64,000 bases of DNA from assembly GCF_011075055.1 (NCBI RefSeq), contig NC_058139.1, positions 325,001-389,000 of the forward strand, given 5' to 3'. This stretch comes from Mangifera indica. Its lineage: Eukaryota > Streptophyta > Magnoliopsida > Sapindales > Anacardiaceae. The position numbers and the translations under genes are program-made. Under the pieces are notes generated by a model. That model worked only from the letters and a program-made list of their open reading frames with translations, was not told the DNA's origin and ran no database searches. The stretch's first letter is position 1. Each line of letters starts with the position of its first letter. Shown here piece by piece: positions 25,962 through 40,217 of the stretch.

Positions 25962-28900
25962 ATGGGGAGGATGGGATTTGGAAGCTATCATTATCAGAAT
26001 CAGAGAACCTACTCGGCCAACCGAAGTGACTATAAGCTTCTAGAAGAAGTTGGTTATGGGGCTAGTGCAACGGTTTATAGAGCGATCTATTTGCCGTCCA
26101 ATGAAGTTGTTGCTGTTAAGTGCTTAGATCTTGATCGCTGTAACAGTAATCTGGTTAGTTGCTTTTATCTGGTTTTGTTGTTTGTTTAATCATTTGTTTG
26201 TCCAAAATCTGAATTTAATTAGGTTATTCGATTTGTTTGTTTGTTTGTTGGTTGAGTGTTTGGCTGATTTGATATCTGTGTAGTTGATACAGTGAGTATT
26301 AGTATTGAAGAAGAGTTGTCGAATTTCTTTTTCTCGATTAGAGCAATTTGAATATTCAAGGAATTTAGCAATTGATCGATTTAAGTTTAAGTGGATTTAT
26401 TCGAGGTTAAAGTTTAATTGCTGCGCTTAGTGCTGTCAGTTTTGTTGATTTGAAAGAAATAAAATTTTGTTGATCAATGGATTGAGTTGTTATACATGCG
26501 CTTTCACAATGCTTATGTTCTGGCTCAAAAAGCTGATATTGAAGTGTTTATGAGATTTGAAAATCTCAAAATTAAGGATGAACTGTTGCAGACTCTTTAG
26601 TCGTTATGACAGCGCAAAGAAATGGGCATGACATTGCTCAGGATCATGAGTGATAAACTAACCATATAACATATGTTTAAAAACTGCGGCTTGACTTGGT
26701 AAGGAGAACTATATCTGAGAAACCAAGAGATTTGCAGAGTGAATAGAGACCTGAGGCATTTTAGCTTGAGACTTTTAACTTGGATAACATGTTAAATAAC
26801 CTTTTGATGCAAAAGTTTTAAGTTATCAGGTAATGGTTCAATAATAACATTAAATCTAGCATCTTTCAGGTGGAATATAATTAAGGAAGGATTTAAGGTG
26901 AAGCACTGTGTGAAGGGAATATTGGCCTTATTAAATGCACTTAATGCTGCCTTTTTCATGTTTTTTCCTTTTGTTTGTCGAATCATGGTTTGTCTTCGAC
27001 ACTATGATTCTCATAATTTACTAGCTGATGGATTTTTTTTACAGGATGACATACGCCGGGAGGCTCAAACAATGAGTTTGATTGATCATCCAAATGTGAT
27101 AAGTGCGTATTGTTCATTTGTTGTTGATCGTAATCTTTGGGTGGTCATGCCATTCATGGCAGAGGGTTCATGCCTGCACCTTATGAAGATAGCATACGAA
27201 GATGGATTTGAAGAGCCTGCAATTGGTACTATTCTGAAAGAAACTCTCAAAGCTTTGGATTACCTTCATCGACAGGGACATATTCATCGGGACGTCAAGG
27301 TTTGTTAATCAAGAAACTCTGCATTATTTCCAAACATGGGTTTATTCAATTGTCTGTATCTTCAAGTCTATGTGTGAAAGTATCTCAAAATTTGTTTGAT
27401 TCAATTGCCTATGCAGGCTGGAAACATACTACTTGATTCTAATGGGGTGGTAAAGCTTGCTGATTTTGGTGTTTCAGCTTGCATGTTTGATACTGGTGAT
27501 AGACAGCGTACAAGAAATACTTTTGTAGGGACTCCATGCTGGTAAGTCATATGTTAGATGATCATAATTTCATTGGTAGTGACTGTTGCTTCATGTCATG
27601 CTAAATTCCTGTTTATTTTGTTTTCTTTTGCTTTGCAGGATGGCACCTGAAGTGTTGCAGCCTGGAAGTGGATATAATTCTAAGTGAGTAATCATGGAAA
27701 AAGTTTAAGCTAAAGTTGAGAACCTTGAGGTTTTTCCAGATATAATTTTTTGCAAGCTGAAGCCACTCTGCAGCTCAGTTTTTAAGCATCTGCAGTTCAT
27801 ACTGATGAATTTACTCTGTACCTTTGGTTTTTCTTTGTCTTGTTGAGGGGCAAGAAATGGTTTAGGGTTGGAATGGTTGGTGGTTGTGGCTGTGGGTTCA
27901 AATTTAGTTTTGTTTACCATCCTAAAATTTCTTGCTGTCTGCATATCACAGTCGTTGGTAATTGTACTTGTGTACCTCGAAATATTCAAATTTTGCAGTG
28001 GCAGCTTAATTAGTTAAATTGTTCTCATGGTAATCTGAACTTCATAAATGTGTGGTCATTTACAGTTGTGGCGGATTGGATTGATTTTGGGTTGGGTTTA
28101 AATCAAATTCATGTTGTAATTGGCACTGAAATATGTTTAAATGATGTAGATCATGTCTGTGTGGATGCATCTTTGTTATAATCTTTGAAAAGACAATTCT
28201 TAATCTCATTGATCTAATTTTTGGACTCAAGTAATCTCCGACATAACCATTTAAGTTTTTATTTTACATAGAAGAATGCAATAGTTTTTAAATTCTTATA
28301 TGCATGGAAAAATCATGTTTCTGCATCTTTAAAGGAAATTAAATGTATTCTATTTTGAAAATTGGTGGTCTATTTCTAATTTTCAAATGTGGTTCTTTTG
28401 CAGGGCTGATATTTGGTCATTTGGTATAACAGCATTGGAGTTGGCCCATGGTCATGCACCTTTCTCTAAGTATCCTCCAATGAAGGTATTAACAATCACC
28501 ATGAGGATCTAACTGGAATGTATATACACTACACAAAAAAGGAAAAACTATAATATACACACAGAGAACACAAATCTGGGAGTGCTTCAAATAGGAAGAT
28601 GTGTCATTGAAATATCTGATATACATATTTTTCTTCCTTTTAATAGGTTCTCCTGATGACCATTCAGAATGCTCCTCCTGGTCTTGATTATGATCGTGAC
28701 AAGAAATTTTCCAAGGTATTGCTTTTCTTTCTGGATAGACTTTAGACAGAAATGCAGTTCTCTATTGTGTATGTGTACTGTAAGGTTTTCCAAGGACTTC
28801 AACTGTAGTTGCTATATTGCAATGTGGTATTCATAGAGAGTAATTTTCTAATGAGAGGATTCCAGTTGTGATCAGTCTTTTAAAGAAATGGTTGCTATGT

Positions 28901-31900
28901 GCCTGGTGAAAGATCAAACAAAGAGGCCAACTGCAGAGAAGCTATTAAAGCACTCCTTTTTCAAGTATGCAAAGCCTCCAGAACTTTCTGTGAAGAAATT
29001 ATTTGCTGACTTGCCACCTCTATGGAATCGTGTGAAAGCACTTCAGGTTGTTCAATATACCACTGGACTATATCTTGGGCTTCTTGATTTAATTTTTCCT
29101 AAATAGTTTTGATGAATTTGCTATGATATTACAGCTTAAAGATGCCGCACAATTAGCTCTGAAGAAAATGCCTTCAGCAGAACAAGAAGCTATATCACAG
29201 GTTTGAAACAAATTCAGTCATTATTTTTTACTTAAAATTGGTTGGACATATATTGTATGTTTTATGTTGTTTATTGCTTTTGAAATTTCTGGTATGTATA
29301 CTTTATTGTTTCAGTTCCTTAAGCTCCTAATATCTTTTATGTTTACTTCTAAGTTGGCTTGATTGGCAGTTACCATTTTGTGGTCGTGTACCATGCCTGA
29401 CTGTTTTTCTTTCTCTTGCTTAAGAATTTACCTTGACCATTTTTTCTTTCTTGACAACCCCAAAGGGCAATGCAGTGACTGCCAATTGGCATGTAGCTGT
29501 GATTCAGCTTAATAAATAAATGCAATGATTGTGTTCCATCATCCATGCTCAAGATTTGGAAAGAAACACTTTCCAGCACAACTTTTGATTAAAAGAGATG
29601 CCATATTCTGTTTTAGATTTTTAATAGAGTGTCTTCAACATATACAATACCTTGACCGTAATCCATCAGAGTGTTGGGTTTCCCTGTGCTATCACAGAAG
29701 CAGAGTGGGTGTCATTATTCGTGGCTTTCTGTTCTTTTTGTCCCTGGAATATGAATTTTTATGATGTTAGCCATACAGATTGATTCAAATACCTTTCTTT
29801 CTCTGCTGACATGATTCTTGTCTCTCACCCCAGAGTGAGTACCAGAGAGGAGTGAGTGCCTGGAACTTTGATATTGAAGATTTGAAAGCTCAAGCATCAC
29901 TAGTAAGTCATAACATTTTGTATTTTTCTATTTCTTTTAGGTATTTTATATTCAGTGCTACATTTTGAGAAATCCTTCTCCTGATTATTTCAGTAGTGAA
30001 TTCATACCAAATTATTCAAATCTCTTAGGTACGAGATGATGATGATATGCCAGAGGTCAGAGATGAAGATGACTTGAAATCAAATGTTGGTGATAAGGTC
30101 TTAAGATATTTTCTGCTGTTTGCTTGCATTACATAGGATTATATTTTTTTCTGTGAGGTTTGATCTTTAGGATTAAGCTTATAAATATTTTGTTCAATTT
30201 TGGCAGCCTGCAACTGATTTCCAATGTATATTTGGGAAATCAATTCTCAGTGCTTCCAAAGTTTTGCAGACTGAAACTGGAGGGCAAAATGATCAGTTAC
30301 AACCGTCTGAGAGCTTGAATAAGAAAGGCAAGAGCCCTGAAATTCAAGAGAATTTTTTTTTAAAGAAAAATGGATCGAGCACTGAGGCAATGGCTTCAAC
30401 CTCAGAAAAGGACTCAGTGCTGACCAAGTCTAAAGCAGATAAAAGCCGTCAAACTCAGAGTGGGCCTCTCGTGCCTGGTGTTGTGCTTACTCATTCATCA
30501 TTGGAAAGGGGGCGTAACTCTGATAGGTTTGTTATATTTCATTATTAAGTTTTCAGACATATTTATTATCTACATTGTGTATCTCTGAATTGATGTCAGA
30601 AGTTATTTAGTGATATGATGCTTTATTTTTTCAACTACTCCTTACTTAGTAGCCTCTGATGAAAAAGTATTGGTGTATGGTCTGAATTGGATTGATTTTT
30701 ATAAAATGTGAGAAGCTTGTGGTATTCTCTGATACCATTACAATGTTTCCACAGTCTGCATTGCATTACCGGTAATTTACACTGTAGCTGCTTTTGTGCC
30801 CAAGCAGCAGATACAGATAGTTTATGCCCATAAGTTGTTGGCATGACTCTAGGGGCCAAGTCACCAGTGCATGTGTTTTTTAGAGCAGGTTCTGAATTTT
30901 GAGCTTTGTTATCTTTTTCTGTAATGATAATCTCACAGGGATAGGAATATTGGCACTAGAATGGAAGTACTTGAATTATTATATTATATTGTTGCAGGTG
31001 TAGAACATTTCTCTTGGTGTATTTAATATGATTGTTGGTTAATTGCTGAAAATACGAACAGGAAATAAGTTGTTTGGTAATATACTAAATGAAGAAGATT
31101 ATAGCATGTCTCTGGTTGTGATTTATGCTCTTACATTTCAAACAGTCTTCCTTACTGTCTCTGAATTATTAGGTGTGAGAATGATACTCAACCACAGACT
31201 GAGAAAGCTAGCCAAGTTCGAAGAGCACCAAACTTTAGTGGTCCTTTGATGCTTCCAAACCGGGCTTCAGCAAACAGCTTATCTGCTCCCATAAAATCTT
31301 CAGGAGGTGACTGAAGTTATTAAAAGCATTTGAGATTATTATCATTATCATTGTTTTATTTCATGTTTTGTTATCATCATCATTCTTGTCAACGCTGCTA
31401 TCAGATTTATCAGCATCAGAATCATATTGAATATTTCTCCTGTAATAGGATATAGAGATTCTATGGATGATAAATCAAAGGCTAATTTGGTGCAAATTAA
31501 AGGGCGATTCTCAGTAACATCTGAAAATTTAGATCTTGTAAAGGTGAGGCTCTATTCTTATGTTATGATTGTTCTGTTTTGCGACTGTCACTAACTAAGA
31601 AATGTTCCTTAGGATATTCCATTAAGTACAGTTCCACGTCGATCACAGGTGGGTGACCAATCTTTGCGTTAACTTTTCAGCAGCTATGTCATATTTCTTA
31701 TTTGATGTTCTGACCCTCTGTTTTGAAGGGATCACCTCTGAGGAAATCTGCCAGCGTTGGTGATTGGATGTTTGAATCCAAACCACTGGTGTGTACACTG
31801 CTTCTTGCCCTCTGTGTAGTCTGTTTATATCCTTCAGTTATAAGTGTTGTTCACTATCAATCCAAACCATTATATTAGTTTTATGTTCTTCCAGCCAAAT

Positions 31901-33062
31901 AGTCAGTCCTCCAAGGATTTGTGCAACTGTAATGTGCCAGCATCACTTCTCATGCCTCATCTTCAGAATCTTTTTCAGCAGACCTCACTTCAGCAGGTGA
32001 TGGAAGAATGACAAAACATTGATACAGTAGATATGTTTGATAATTTATCCTCAAGTTTTGATTGCCTTCAAGTACTCAATTCTGAAATAAAATTTCCAAA
32101 TTCTTTTATGCCAGGATCTTCTCATGAATATATTGAATAGCTTGCAACCGGCTGAGGCTGTAGATGGTAAGTAAATACAATTGTCTTTGTTTGATATGTA
32201 CTATGATTGTACTAGGAAATTGAAACAGGACTCCTTTCTTGGTTCAGCTTCTCAAAATGGAAAGTTGCCCCTGCTGCCTCGTGTTTCAGAGAACAATGGA
32301 AGTGTAAGTAGATTTTATCTACTATATTGTATTTTTTGCTATATTATAAGTTTTGAGTCTACGAACTTGTAGTGGAATGCTGTCTTGTATGATGCTTACC
32401 TGTTTATTTTTAAATGCAATTTCATGGTTTATTTACTATAAATTGCATAATGCCAGTGGCGCATGATTAATTTTGAGTCTTCATCACCTGCAATGTTGTT
32501 GTAGACTTAATAGTTATTGCATTTCTTTCTTATATTTTAATGGATCGTATCACACCATTTAGTGAGGTCAATTTATTGATGTTTCATGGTTAACTGCAAG
32601 CACATGTTTTCCCTCTCCTCTGATCTGTTGTTTCAGCAGGTTGAGATAGCAGCCTCTGAGAGGGAACGTTTGATGCTGAACAAGATCTCTGAGCTGCAAG
32701 CAAGGTTGGCCTTTGTCAATCTAAATTAATTCTGATGACCTTATCTTTTCCACGCAAGGAAGCTTATTGGACTCCCTCTTTTTCTTTCTCTTATCTAATG
32801 TTCTGCAGGATGGTCAATTTAACAGATGAACTAGATTCTGAAAAGTTGAGATATAATCAAGTGAGTTACCTTTAAGATATAATTTTATTTTTCACCTGTT
32901 GTAGAGAATGAAAGAAACAAGCATCAAGTAGGCGTATAAAATAAAAAAATTAATTTTGTATCCTGCCATTGAAGGTTTGATTATTGTTTACAGTTGCAGC
33001 AGCAGCTGCATGCCATATCAGGTCAGGAAGAAAATGGAGATGGAAGAGAAGATGTTGCCTGA
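25962..33062 (+). CDS. STE20/GCK-type Ser/Thr kinase, BLUS1-like group
   Basis: Twenty-one exons: 25962-26153, 27045-27299, 27417-27541, 27639-27683, 28404-28485, 28647-28715, 28876-29046, 29135-29200, 29834-29902, 30029-30097, 30207-30526, 31173-31306, 31449-31543, 31613-31648, 31729-31788, 31895-31996, 32115-32166, 32248-32303, 32637-32704, 32809-32860 and 32994-33062. They give about 728 residues. The kinase domain (about 24-285) is complete: [12 protein letters not shown] glycine loop, Lys53 in VAVK, HRDVKAGN catalytic loop, DFGVSAC, and GTPCWMAPE. The tail has the family block [20 protein letters not shown], a Ser-rich region and a C-terminal coiled coil (from about residue 660). This group includes BLUS1 of blue-light stomatal signalling, but most members are uncharacterised, so a signalling role is all that can be claimed. 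Exon 19 has a NAGNAG acceptor. Confidence 0.9.
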
Positions 33063-34081
33063 AAGCCAAAGTTAAAGTTACCAATTACTGAAAGTCACTC
33101 CTGTACATTCGGGCAATAACTGTAAATCGTGCAGATAAGTAGTATCTTCTGATATTCTTTATATGTGCTTTTCGGCCATTGATGATGGAGAAAGAAGATA
33201 GTGAAAAGTTCTGCGCCACTTTAATGATGGCTGGAAGTCAGTCAGATGGGTTTCGTCCTGTTTTGTGTTAAGTTGTAAACCCCAAGTAGTGTTTTTTTTC
33301 TTCTTTTGGAGAAGCAGCTGGAAATGAGGAAGAAGATAGTTGCTGCAAATGTTGGTTTATGTCCAATAGAGTTTTAAATTGATATATTATTATTATTATT
33401 ATTTTATCTAAAGTGAACATAAAGAGCTTGTAATCATTGTATAGCTTAGCTCAAATTAGATAAGCCAAACATGGCTCTGATTAGACGCATGTAATTCCGA
33501 CAAACCTGCTCATGCAATTGAATTTGAAAGCTGTGTAGTGTTAAGTGCCCATGATATTGTAGATTACATCAAATTAAAGATAAATAAACATAATAAATTA
33601 TATTTTATATATTAATTTATTTTTAAATTTGTTACTAATGTTTTCAGGGTTTGCTATTGGATTTTCTTAGTCAACTGAGTGGACCGACATTTGGATCAGG
33701 ATAACTAAACAAGATTGTGGTTTGGTATTTATTCTTTCAATTGCCGGTCCTAGTCTTTATTAGATAGAGGGGGATGTAGGAGTTGAGCACCACGGGTTAA
33801 TCCGATTCTTGTTTCAAAACCATGTTTGTAAGAAATCATTTATACCTCTGCTATTAATAAATCGAAATAAAGTGTCCTCCGCCAAAGGAACTGAAAACTC
33901 ATAACGGTATGCCTGCCTGCCTGGCCACTTGTCTTTGTTCTGGCACTTCCGCCAGGACACTCTAACGTCGACGTTTTATAACGCTTGCCCCCGAGATCCT
34001 CTCTCGCAACTCAAATCCTTAAAACCCTTTTCCTGTTATAAACCCCTGAATTGTAAGCCATTAATTTATTACTCACAAGTC
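33063..34081. other. Intergenic between kinase and plastid-protein genes
   Basis: About 1 kb holding the kinase 3' UTR, an (ATT)n run at 33386-33403 and the 5' flank of the next gene. No other gene seen. An open frame enters the next gene's exon from 33929, but the later Met at 34082 gives a normal transit peptide. Confidence 0.5.
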
Positions 34082-36604
34082 ATGACTTCCCTAACTCTGA
34101 CACTGCCCTCTTCTTCAGCTTCCGCTTTATTCTCTCTCGAGAAGCCACCATCTGCTTCTCCGTTACGTCTTAATAACACCCGTAAAACGAAAACTCTTAA
34201 TAAGGTAAGAGTCTAATAATGACAAAGTAATAATCAGATTCACTGTTATGTGTTTGTATTTTTATTTATTTATTTGCAGAATAGCAAGGTTTGGAGGAGG
34301 GGAATATGCAGAGCAGAGTTATCAAACGACGCGCCGTTTGTTATTGCAATTGGGACTTGCATGTTAAGCTCATTGGTTCTTCCAACTCCGGCTACTGAGG
34401 AACGGGATACTGGTACTGCTCTTGATTCTACGGATATCAGATATGCTGCTATGGGTATCATCAGTTTTATACCCTACTTTAATTGGCTGGTATGCTATTC
34501 TTTTTTTTTATAATTGTTTTACAATTTATATGATATCCCTTTAAATTGTTAATTTTTTTTTTTTATTTATTTGGTTTATAGAGTTGGGTTTTTGCTTGGC
34601 TTGATACCGGGAAAAGGCGCTATGCCGTATACTCTATTGTTTACTTGATTCCCTATCTGAGGTACAATTTTGAATTTTCAACTATTGGTTGATGTTTTGA
34701 TGGTTAGTAATTGACTTCAAATTTTCCTTTTATTTTTCTTCAGTTTTAATTGATTGTGAAAATACCATTAACTTCTTTGTTTGCTTACCTTGATGCTTGG
34801 AAGTGGACTGTAATATTCATTATACATGGATAATTATTCCCAATACAATTTTTAGTTGCTGCGAATTCCATAAAATCCTCTATATATACCAACTGGCTGT
34901 CTGTCTCCTATGATTTACAATTTCTTCTTTTTTGACCATTCGGCTGTCTTTGTAGCACATGCCTATCTGATATACAATAAAGCTAAATCACTAACGACAA
35001 TGTGTTGTTATATGATTAGGTGATTTTGAATTAGGAATTGTTAAAAGTATGAAATGAAATCCTAGATTTTGTTAGAAGTATTAAGTAAAATCTCAGTTTG
35101 GAAGAATCAAATAAAAACCCAATTTGGAAGAATCAAATAAAATCCCAGAATTTGTTAGGAGTATCAAATAAAATTCCATATTTATTGGGATTTGATTTGG
35201 TCAACTGAATGTTGTATTTTAGATAGTTGCCTTTAATCTTTCCTAGAATCATGTGTTTATATTAAGAATGTATCTCCTATATTATGTGAATCATTTTGTC
35301 AATGAGTAAACAAGAAGAGAAATTATTCATATAACCAGTGTTTTCAGGGGCAAAGGAAAACTAAGTCACATAATGACATATATCAATAGTAAACAAATTA
35401 ATATTCATTAATAGTGCATATAGTTACACTCTTTGATATGCTCAAACATATGTCCTTAGCTCACACTGAAAGACTTCCCTTTGGGCTCTTCATATATTTT
35501 TGCTGAGGGTATAGAGAGCATCCTATTGGTTTAAAGTGTATTATAAGCTTGTCACCTTCCTGTGTTTCTTTTCTGAAGCCCACATCGAGTAGTGAGCCAG
35601 TGAGCCTTATTTTAGAGTGTGTGCTGTAGTTTTCTTCTGAGCTGGAGTTAACAATATTTGTAGAAAAAACTCCCCACTAGTGCTTTTCAAGAAAGTAATG
35701 TTGTTGGATTACTTCATTATTTTTTCTGTTTTGAGCTTAATAGAGACTGTAGTCAGATATTTTAAAAATTAAAACTTTCCTTGATATTCTGTATGTTTCA
35801 TATATGCATGTATGTAGCTTGATTATACACATGAATTTGCTATTTTATTTTACTTTGTTTGGATAGGTCAAATTTATCATTATCTCCTGAAGACAGTTGG
35901 TTACCTATTGCTAGCATTATTTTCTGCATTGTTCATGTTCAGGTATGCATCTTTCACTTTCACTTATTGCCTAAATGAGCCAGTATAAAGTTTTGGGGTT
36001 AAGACGGTTGAAGACTTGCATACAAACTTATGTGTGAATCAACATAAATGAGTGATCTATCTTTATTATTTTCACTGGTCAAAATTTGACATTAGTCATG
36101 ATGGCTTGCTCTTATAATTGAAGAGACTGAATAATATTAATATATTGGTTATGGGAAGTGTTATTGTAAGGGGCATGCCAACAGTCAACAAGTACTGGTA
36201 GATTTATGAGTTTGTGATTTGCAATGCTTTTCTGTTTGCAGCTGGAAGCAAGTATCAGAAATGGAGATATTCAGAGATTTCAATTATTTAGTCAGGCTGA
36301 AAAGCATCTTTCTAGGATGGTTAAAAAGAAAGAAAGTCATATGGACGAGCATCAAGAAATTGAGGTACTGATCCCTTGAGGTCATGCTGACCTCATTTTT
36401 TTGTGTATTAATCTGTGTTGTTGAGCCTGATATGTTTGAACTTTTGATATAAAGGGGAGAAAAAGAGAGGAAGTGAATTTGCCATCTGCTGGAGAACAAT
36501 CAAGAAATGAGCCCCGACGGTGGGGAGTTCCTGAAAACCCCTCCAAGCATGAGGAGCTCTCGAATGGAGATAGTGATGATGACAAGAAAAGGGAACATTG
36601 GTAA
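34082..36604 (+). CDS. Predicted chloroplast membrane protein, unknown function
   Basis: Six exons: 34082-34204, 34280-34489, 34582-34661, 35867-35942, 36242-36364 and 36455-36604. They join in frame into about 253 residues. The N-terminus MTSLTLTLPSSSASALFSLE is rich in Ser and Thr and almost free of acidic residues, as in a plastid transit peptide. Three or four hydrophobic stretches follow (FVIAIGTCMLSSLVLP, YAAMGIISFIPYFNWLSWVF, YAVYSIVYLIPYL, WLPIASIIFCIVHVQL). The tail is hydrophilic and charged, ending in DSDDDKKREHW. A single-copy Arabidopsis protein of this kind is, as I recall, next to MYG1 and HLB1 on chromosome 5. No enzyme motif is visible and the function is unknown. Confidence 0.82.
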
Positions 36605-37506
36605 TCCAGCATTTATGTTTGAGGTCGCACAGTGACAATGTGTACCAAACAAGAGTAGCAAATAGTTATACCTATATGGATGGAGAATTGAGAGAGAAAG
36701 AAATAGATTGTATGTTTTCAATTAGAGAACCAAAAAGGAGAGATTGCATATTGCTATTCCCGACTCCGAACTAGAGATTTAACATATTACAGGAAGACAT
36801 TTAAATTTTTCGTTAACTTTTTTCCTTTTGATTGATATATCCATAAGAGAGCCTGACAGGAAGCAAATTTAATGAACTAAAAACTTCAGTATATTCAAGT
36901 ATAACATCGAGTAGATACATCTGTGTGCTAGTTATGACATAAGTTTGACAAAGGAACGACGACAATTAGAAAAAGGGGTTCCGAAATTGGAATTAATAGA
37001 ATATCAATAGGCAAACCTTTGACTGGTGGCTAGATTTATATCAGCGAATTCTCTTAATCGACGTATCGTCCTGGTGAAGCTTCCATTAACACGATTAAAC
37101 TAGACTTTAAGTCAACATGTCTATCTATATGTGGAAGGGGAAGAAGCTTTTTAACAATCAATTAGAGTTGTTTTAGTGAAAAACCTACATACCAGGCAGA
37201 ATACATGGCGATAGAAATTAAATGCTTTGACCTGTGCTTTCTCCCATGACATTTTCAGAGTTGGGAACTCAAGAACTACAATGAGGTCAAACGGCACTTT
37301 GTGCAGAAGACTCATTTCAGTGAAAAAGTGAGCATCTTATCATTCAATATGCAAGGAAACCATGCACGCCGTGAGAACACACTGGCTTTCCACCAGGCTC
37401 ATGGAACAATGATGTTTTCTTTCATCCTTTGAAATATTCTTTGATTAAAAAAATAAATAAAAAAGAATCCAACATGGAGTACTCAGGGCTATGCTAGTTA
37501 GGTTCT
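36605..37506. other. Intergenic between convergent plastid-protein genes
   Basis: About 0.9 kb between two 3' ends. The ORFs opposite 36300-36720 are antisense shadows of the last exons. No separate feature recognised. Confidence 0.5.
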
Positions 37507-39125
37507 TCACCTTGTATTAGTACATGAATCTGATCTTCTCATAGGGAAGGGACTTATAAGCCCCATCTTAAAGCAGAAATCCAGACCAACAGCGGTGAAG
37601 AAAAATATTAGAAGGTTCTCGGATACATACAGAGCAGCATTAGAAGCATGTGACAAGAAGCTTTCAATGTTTAGTTCTAATGGTCGTCCTACAGATAAAG
37701 CTCCGAGCCCTGCAATGAAATGTATCAATGCTCAATTATGTAATTCATTAATTCTGTTACGAGATGAAAAATTCCAATTGTTTATGCAACAACTTATAAA
37801 TTACCTTTGGCAAAACCAAAAGCTACAGATGTCCCCGTTTTTAGCTGAGTGTTATCCAAGTCTCTTCTTATTGTATATCGGAAGGTAATACCAAATAATG
37901 CACAGCTAACAAAGTTGATTAACAAAGGGAGTATCAGCTCTGAACTGGAATTCACCTGAGTAAAAGAGATGGGAAGCCCGGCAAGGCTACCAATAAGAGC
38001 TGATACAGAAGCTGCTTTAATGGACTGCAATCTCTCCACATCACTGTCAATTCCCTCACTTTCTTTCTCCACCAAGGCATTTCCATCTTCTATTCCATCT
38101 GCTTTCACCAACAATGTGCGTTCGGCTTCTTCAATAATGGCTCTGGCTTCAACAATTTCCCGTTGACCTTCGGCAATCTTGAATTTGCAAAAAAATAATG
38201 CATCAATGATTAATTAGATACCATAGGAAGACCTGGCAGGAAGAGGAACAAAACAGTGTGTTTGACCAAAACATGCTCTGATTCCTAACAGGCCTTTCCA
38301 CGTCTACATGGGACTCAACCCTTATCTGGTCATAATCAAACACAATCCATTTTTACAACTAAAGCCAACTGTATATCAATCACATTTCTCACCAAAGTGA
38401 AAATTTCCCACCGAAGCTAATTGAAAATCTATCAGGTATTTATGAAAAGCAGTTCATCTTTGTTCCAATTAAGCATCCCGTTAGATTATTCAATCACAAA
38501 TACAGATGATAAATCAACATTTGGCAGAATGACCAGCAATAAAATTTGATCAGGAGTTTGCATTCTTCCTCAATTCTACTCATTTTCAATCCCAATGTTC
38601 TACCAAGCACAGTGTGATAATAAAGAAAGAGACTAGCTGGACTAAAAAACATAAGGGCATTCAAGTATAGATTCTAATTAAAAAAACGTGTATTTGTAAG
38701 GTTAAAACCACCACAAAAGCTACCTCAAAAGCTCTCCTTTCAAGCTGATTAACATAATCCCTCAATTGCTTAGCCTCAAGTTCCTGTCTTTCAATTTCAG
38801 CAAGCTCCCTCTTGGCGTTCTCCACTCTCTGAGAGGCCTTTTCCAAGCCATCAAGCAAAACCCTGTTCTCTTTCCTTTTCAAGAGTTCCTCTACTTGTTG
38901 GTCCACCAAACCAGAGAGTGCATCCTTCAAATTGTTATTGTCTGTTTCTACCTCTTCTGAGCCACTGCTTTTGCACTTTAAGATTATAAATCTTGTCATT
39001 GAAGTTGTAGCGGCGACTCTACCTCTGTGGAAGATTTCTGGGCATATTGGATATGTGAAGCAAAGGCTGCCAGTGAAGAGAATGCCATGGTTTAAACAAG
39101 GAAGTGAAGTGGGTTTGATTGGCAT
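37507..39125 (-). CDS. Coiled-coil chloroplast membrane protein, unknown function
   Basis: Three exons: 39125-38724, 38177-37805 and 37709-37507. They join in frame into about 325 residues. The N-terminus looks like a transit peptide (MPIKPTSLPCLNHGILF). Upstream in-frame Mets at 39176 and 39245 would lengthen it. A long charged coiled coil follows (LVDQQVEELLKRKENRVL, NAKRELAEIERQELEAKQLR, REIVEARAIIEEAERTLL). The C-terminal half is hydrophobic (SVSALIGSLAGLPISF, LPLLINFVSCALFGITFRY, NLLIFFFTAVGLDFCF) with a conserved FRYTIRRD motif. Similar proteins occur in plants and algae, but I recall no defined function. The sequence of its exon 2 and intron 1 recurs in decayed form at 43230-43690. Confidence 0.82.
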
Positions 39126-39176
39126 GGTTTTGTGCGGTGAGATATGCTGCGGATATTTGCTTATCACTGTCCTCAT

Positions 39177-40217
39177 AATCTCGTGGCTCTCGCAGCTTTC
39201 AATTTTCTGTTTCAAAATTGAAGGATTTTGATTGGCAGCTTTCAATTTTATTCTTCATTTTCTATATTATTAACACTACAAATTTGAAGGATTTTAATTA
39301 AAATATATATTTTATAAATTATTGGGTAAATCACTATTTCCCACCAAGGTTTAGGGAAACCACTTCACATCCATTGGATTCAAAAACCACAAAATGCCAC
39401 TCACAACTTAACCATACTAAAAAAAAAACAAGTCTTGATATAGTAAACTATCCTATTATTCAATATCTTATATATAATTTTATATACAAATGATAATATA
39501 TCATTTGTATTATTAGATAAATAAAAATTAAAGAAAAAATAATATTCAATCATATAATAATATAAAATTATTTATGTACAAAATTAAACACATAATTTTA
39601 TTATTATTCTAAACTATTTTACTTTTATGAAATTTTTGTAATACTCTTAAAAGAATATTGACAATATGGTTGAGCCCATTGATCAAAAACACAACATAAA
39701 TGTGTAATTTTATTTGACGTTACATGTATTATTTCGACCATATTTTTCATTTAGAGCCTTTATTATTAGTTATGTATTTAAATTCAACCAAATTCAAATT
39801 AGAGTTAATTTGAACTCAATTTAAATCAATTCAAATTTAATCCTAAATTAATTTGAATAATTAAAAATAATATTAAAAAAAGAGAAAACCATAAAAAATA
39901 AAATAGTTATAAAAGAAGAAAATATTTAATAAAAATATCCCTACTTATTATTCCACATACCGTAAATAAATAGTTGGCAAGTGCTCACCATGATAAATAT
40001 CAATCAAACCAACCCCAAATGCTTTTCACTATATCGTCTTAACCTTAAGTTATTTTTTTCATGGGCCCCTAATGTCTTCCAGGATATTCCTAACCCCCTA
40101 ATATTTTAAAACTATAATTCAAACCTTAGAGTTAGAAGAGGGGTTTTGCATTAGGGAGCGGAAATCCGGAAACGACCCGGTCGTTTTATGTTCTTACAAG
40201 TACAAACGACTTAAGGG
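39177..40217. other. Intergenic, AT-rich
   Basis: About 1 kb of highly AT-rich DNA between the divergent coiled-coil gene and the MYG1 pseudogene. TTCAAATT/AATTTGAA words cluster at 39770-39860. No gene seen. Confidence 0.5.
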
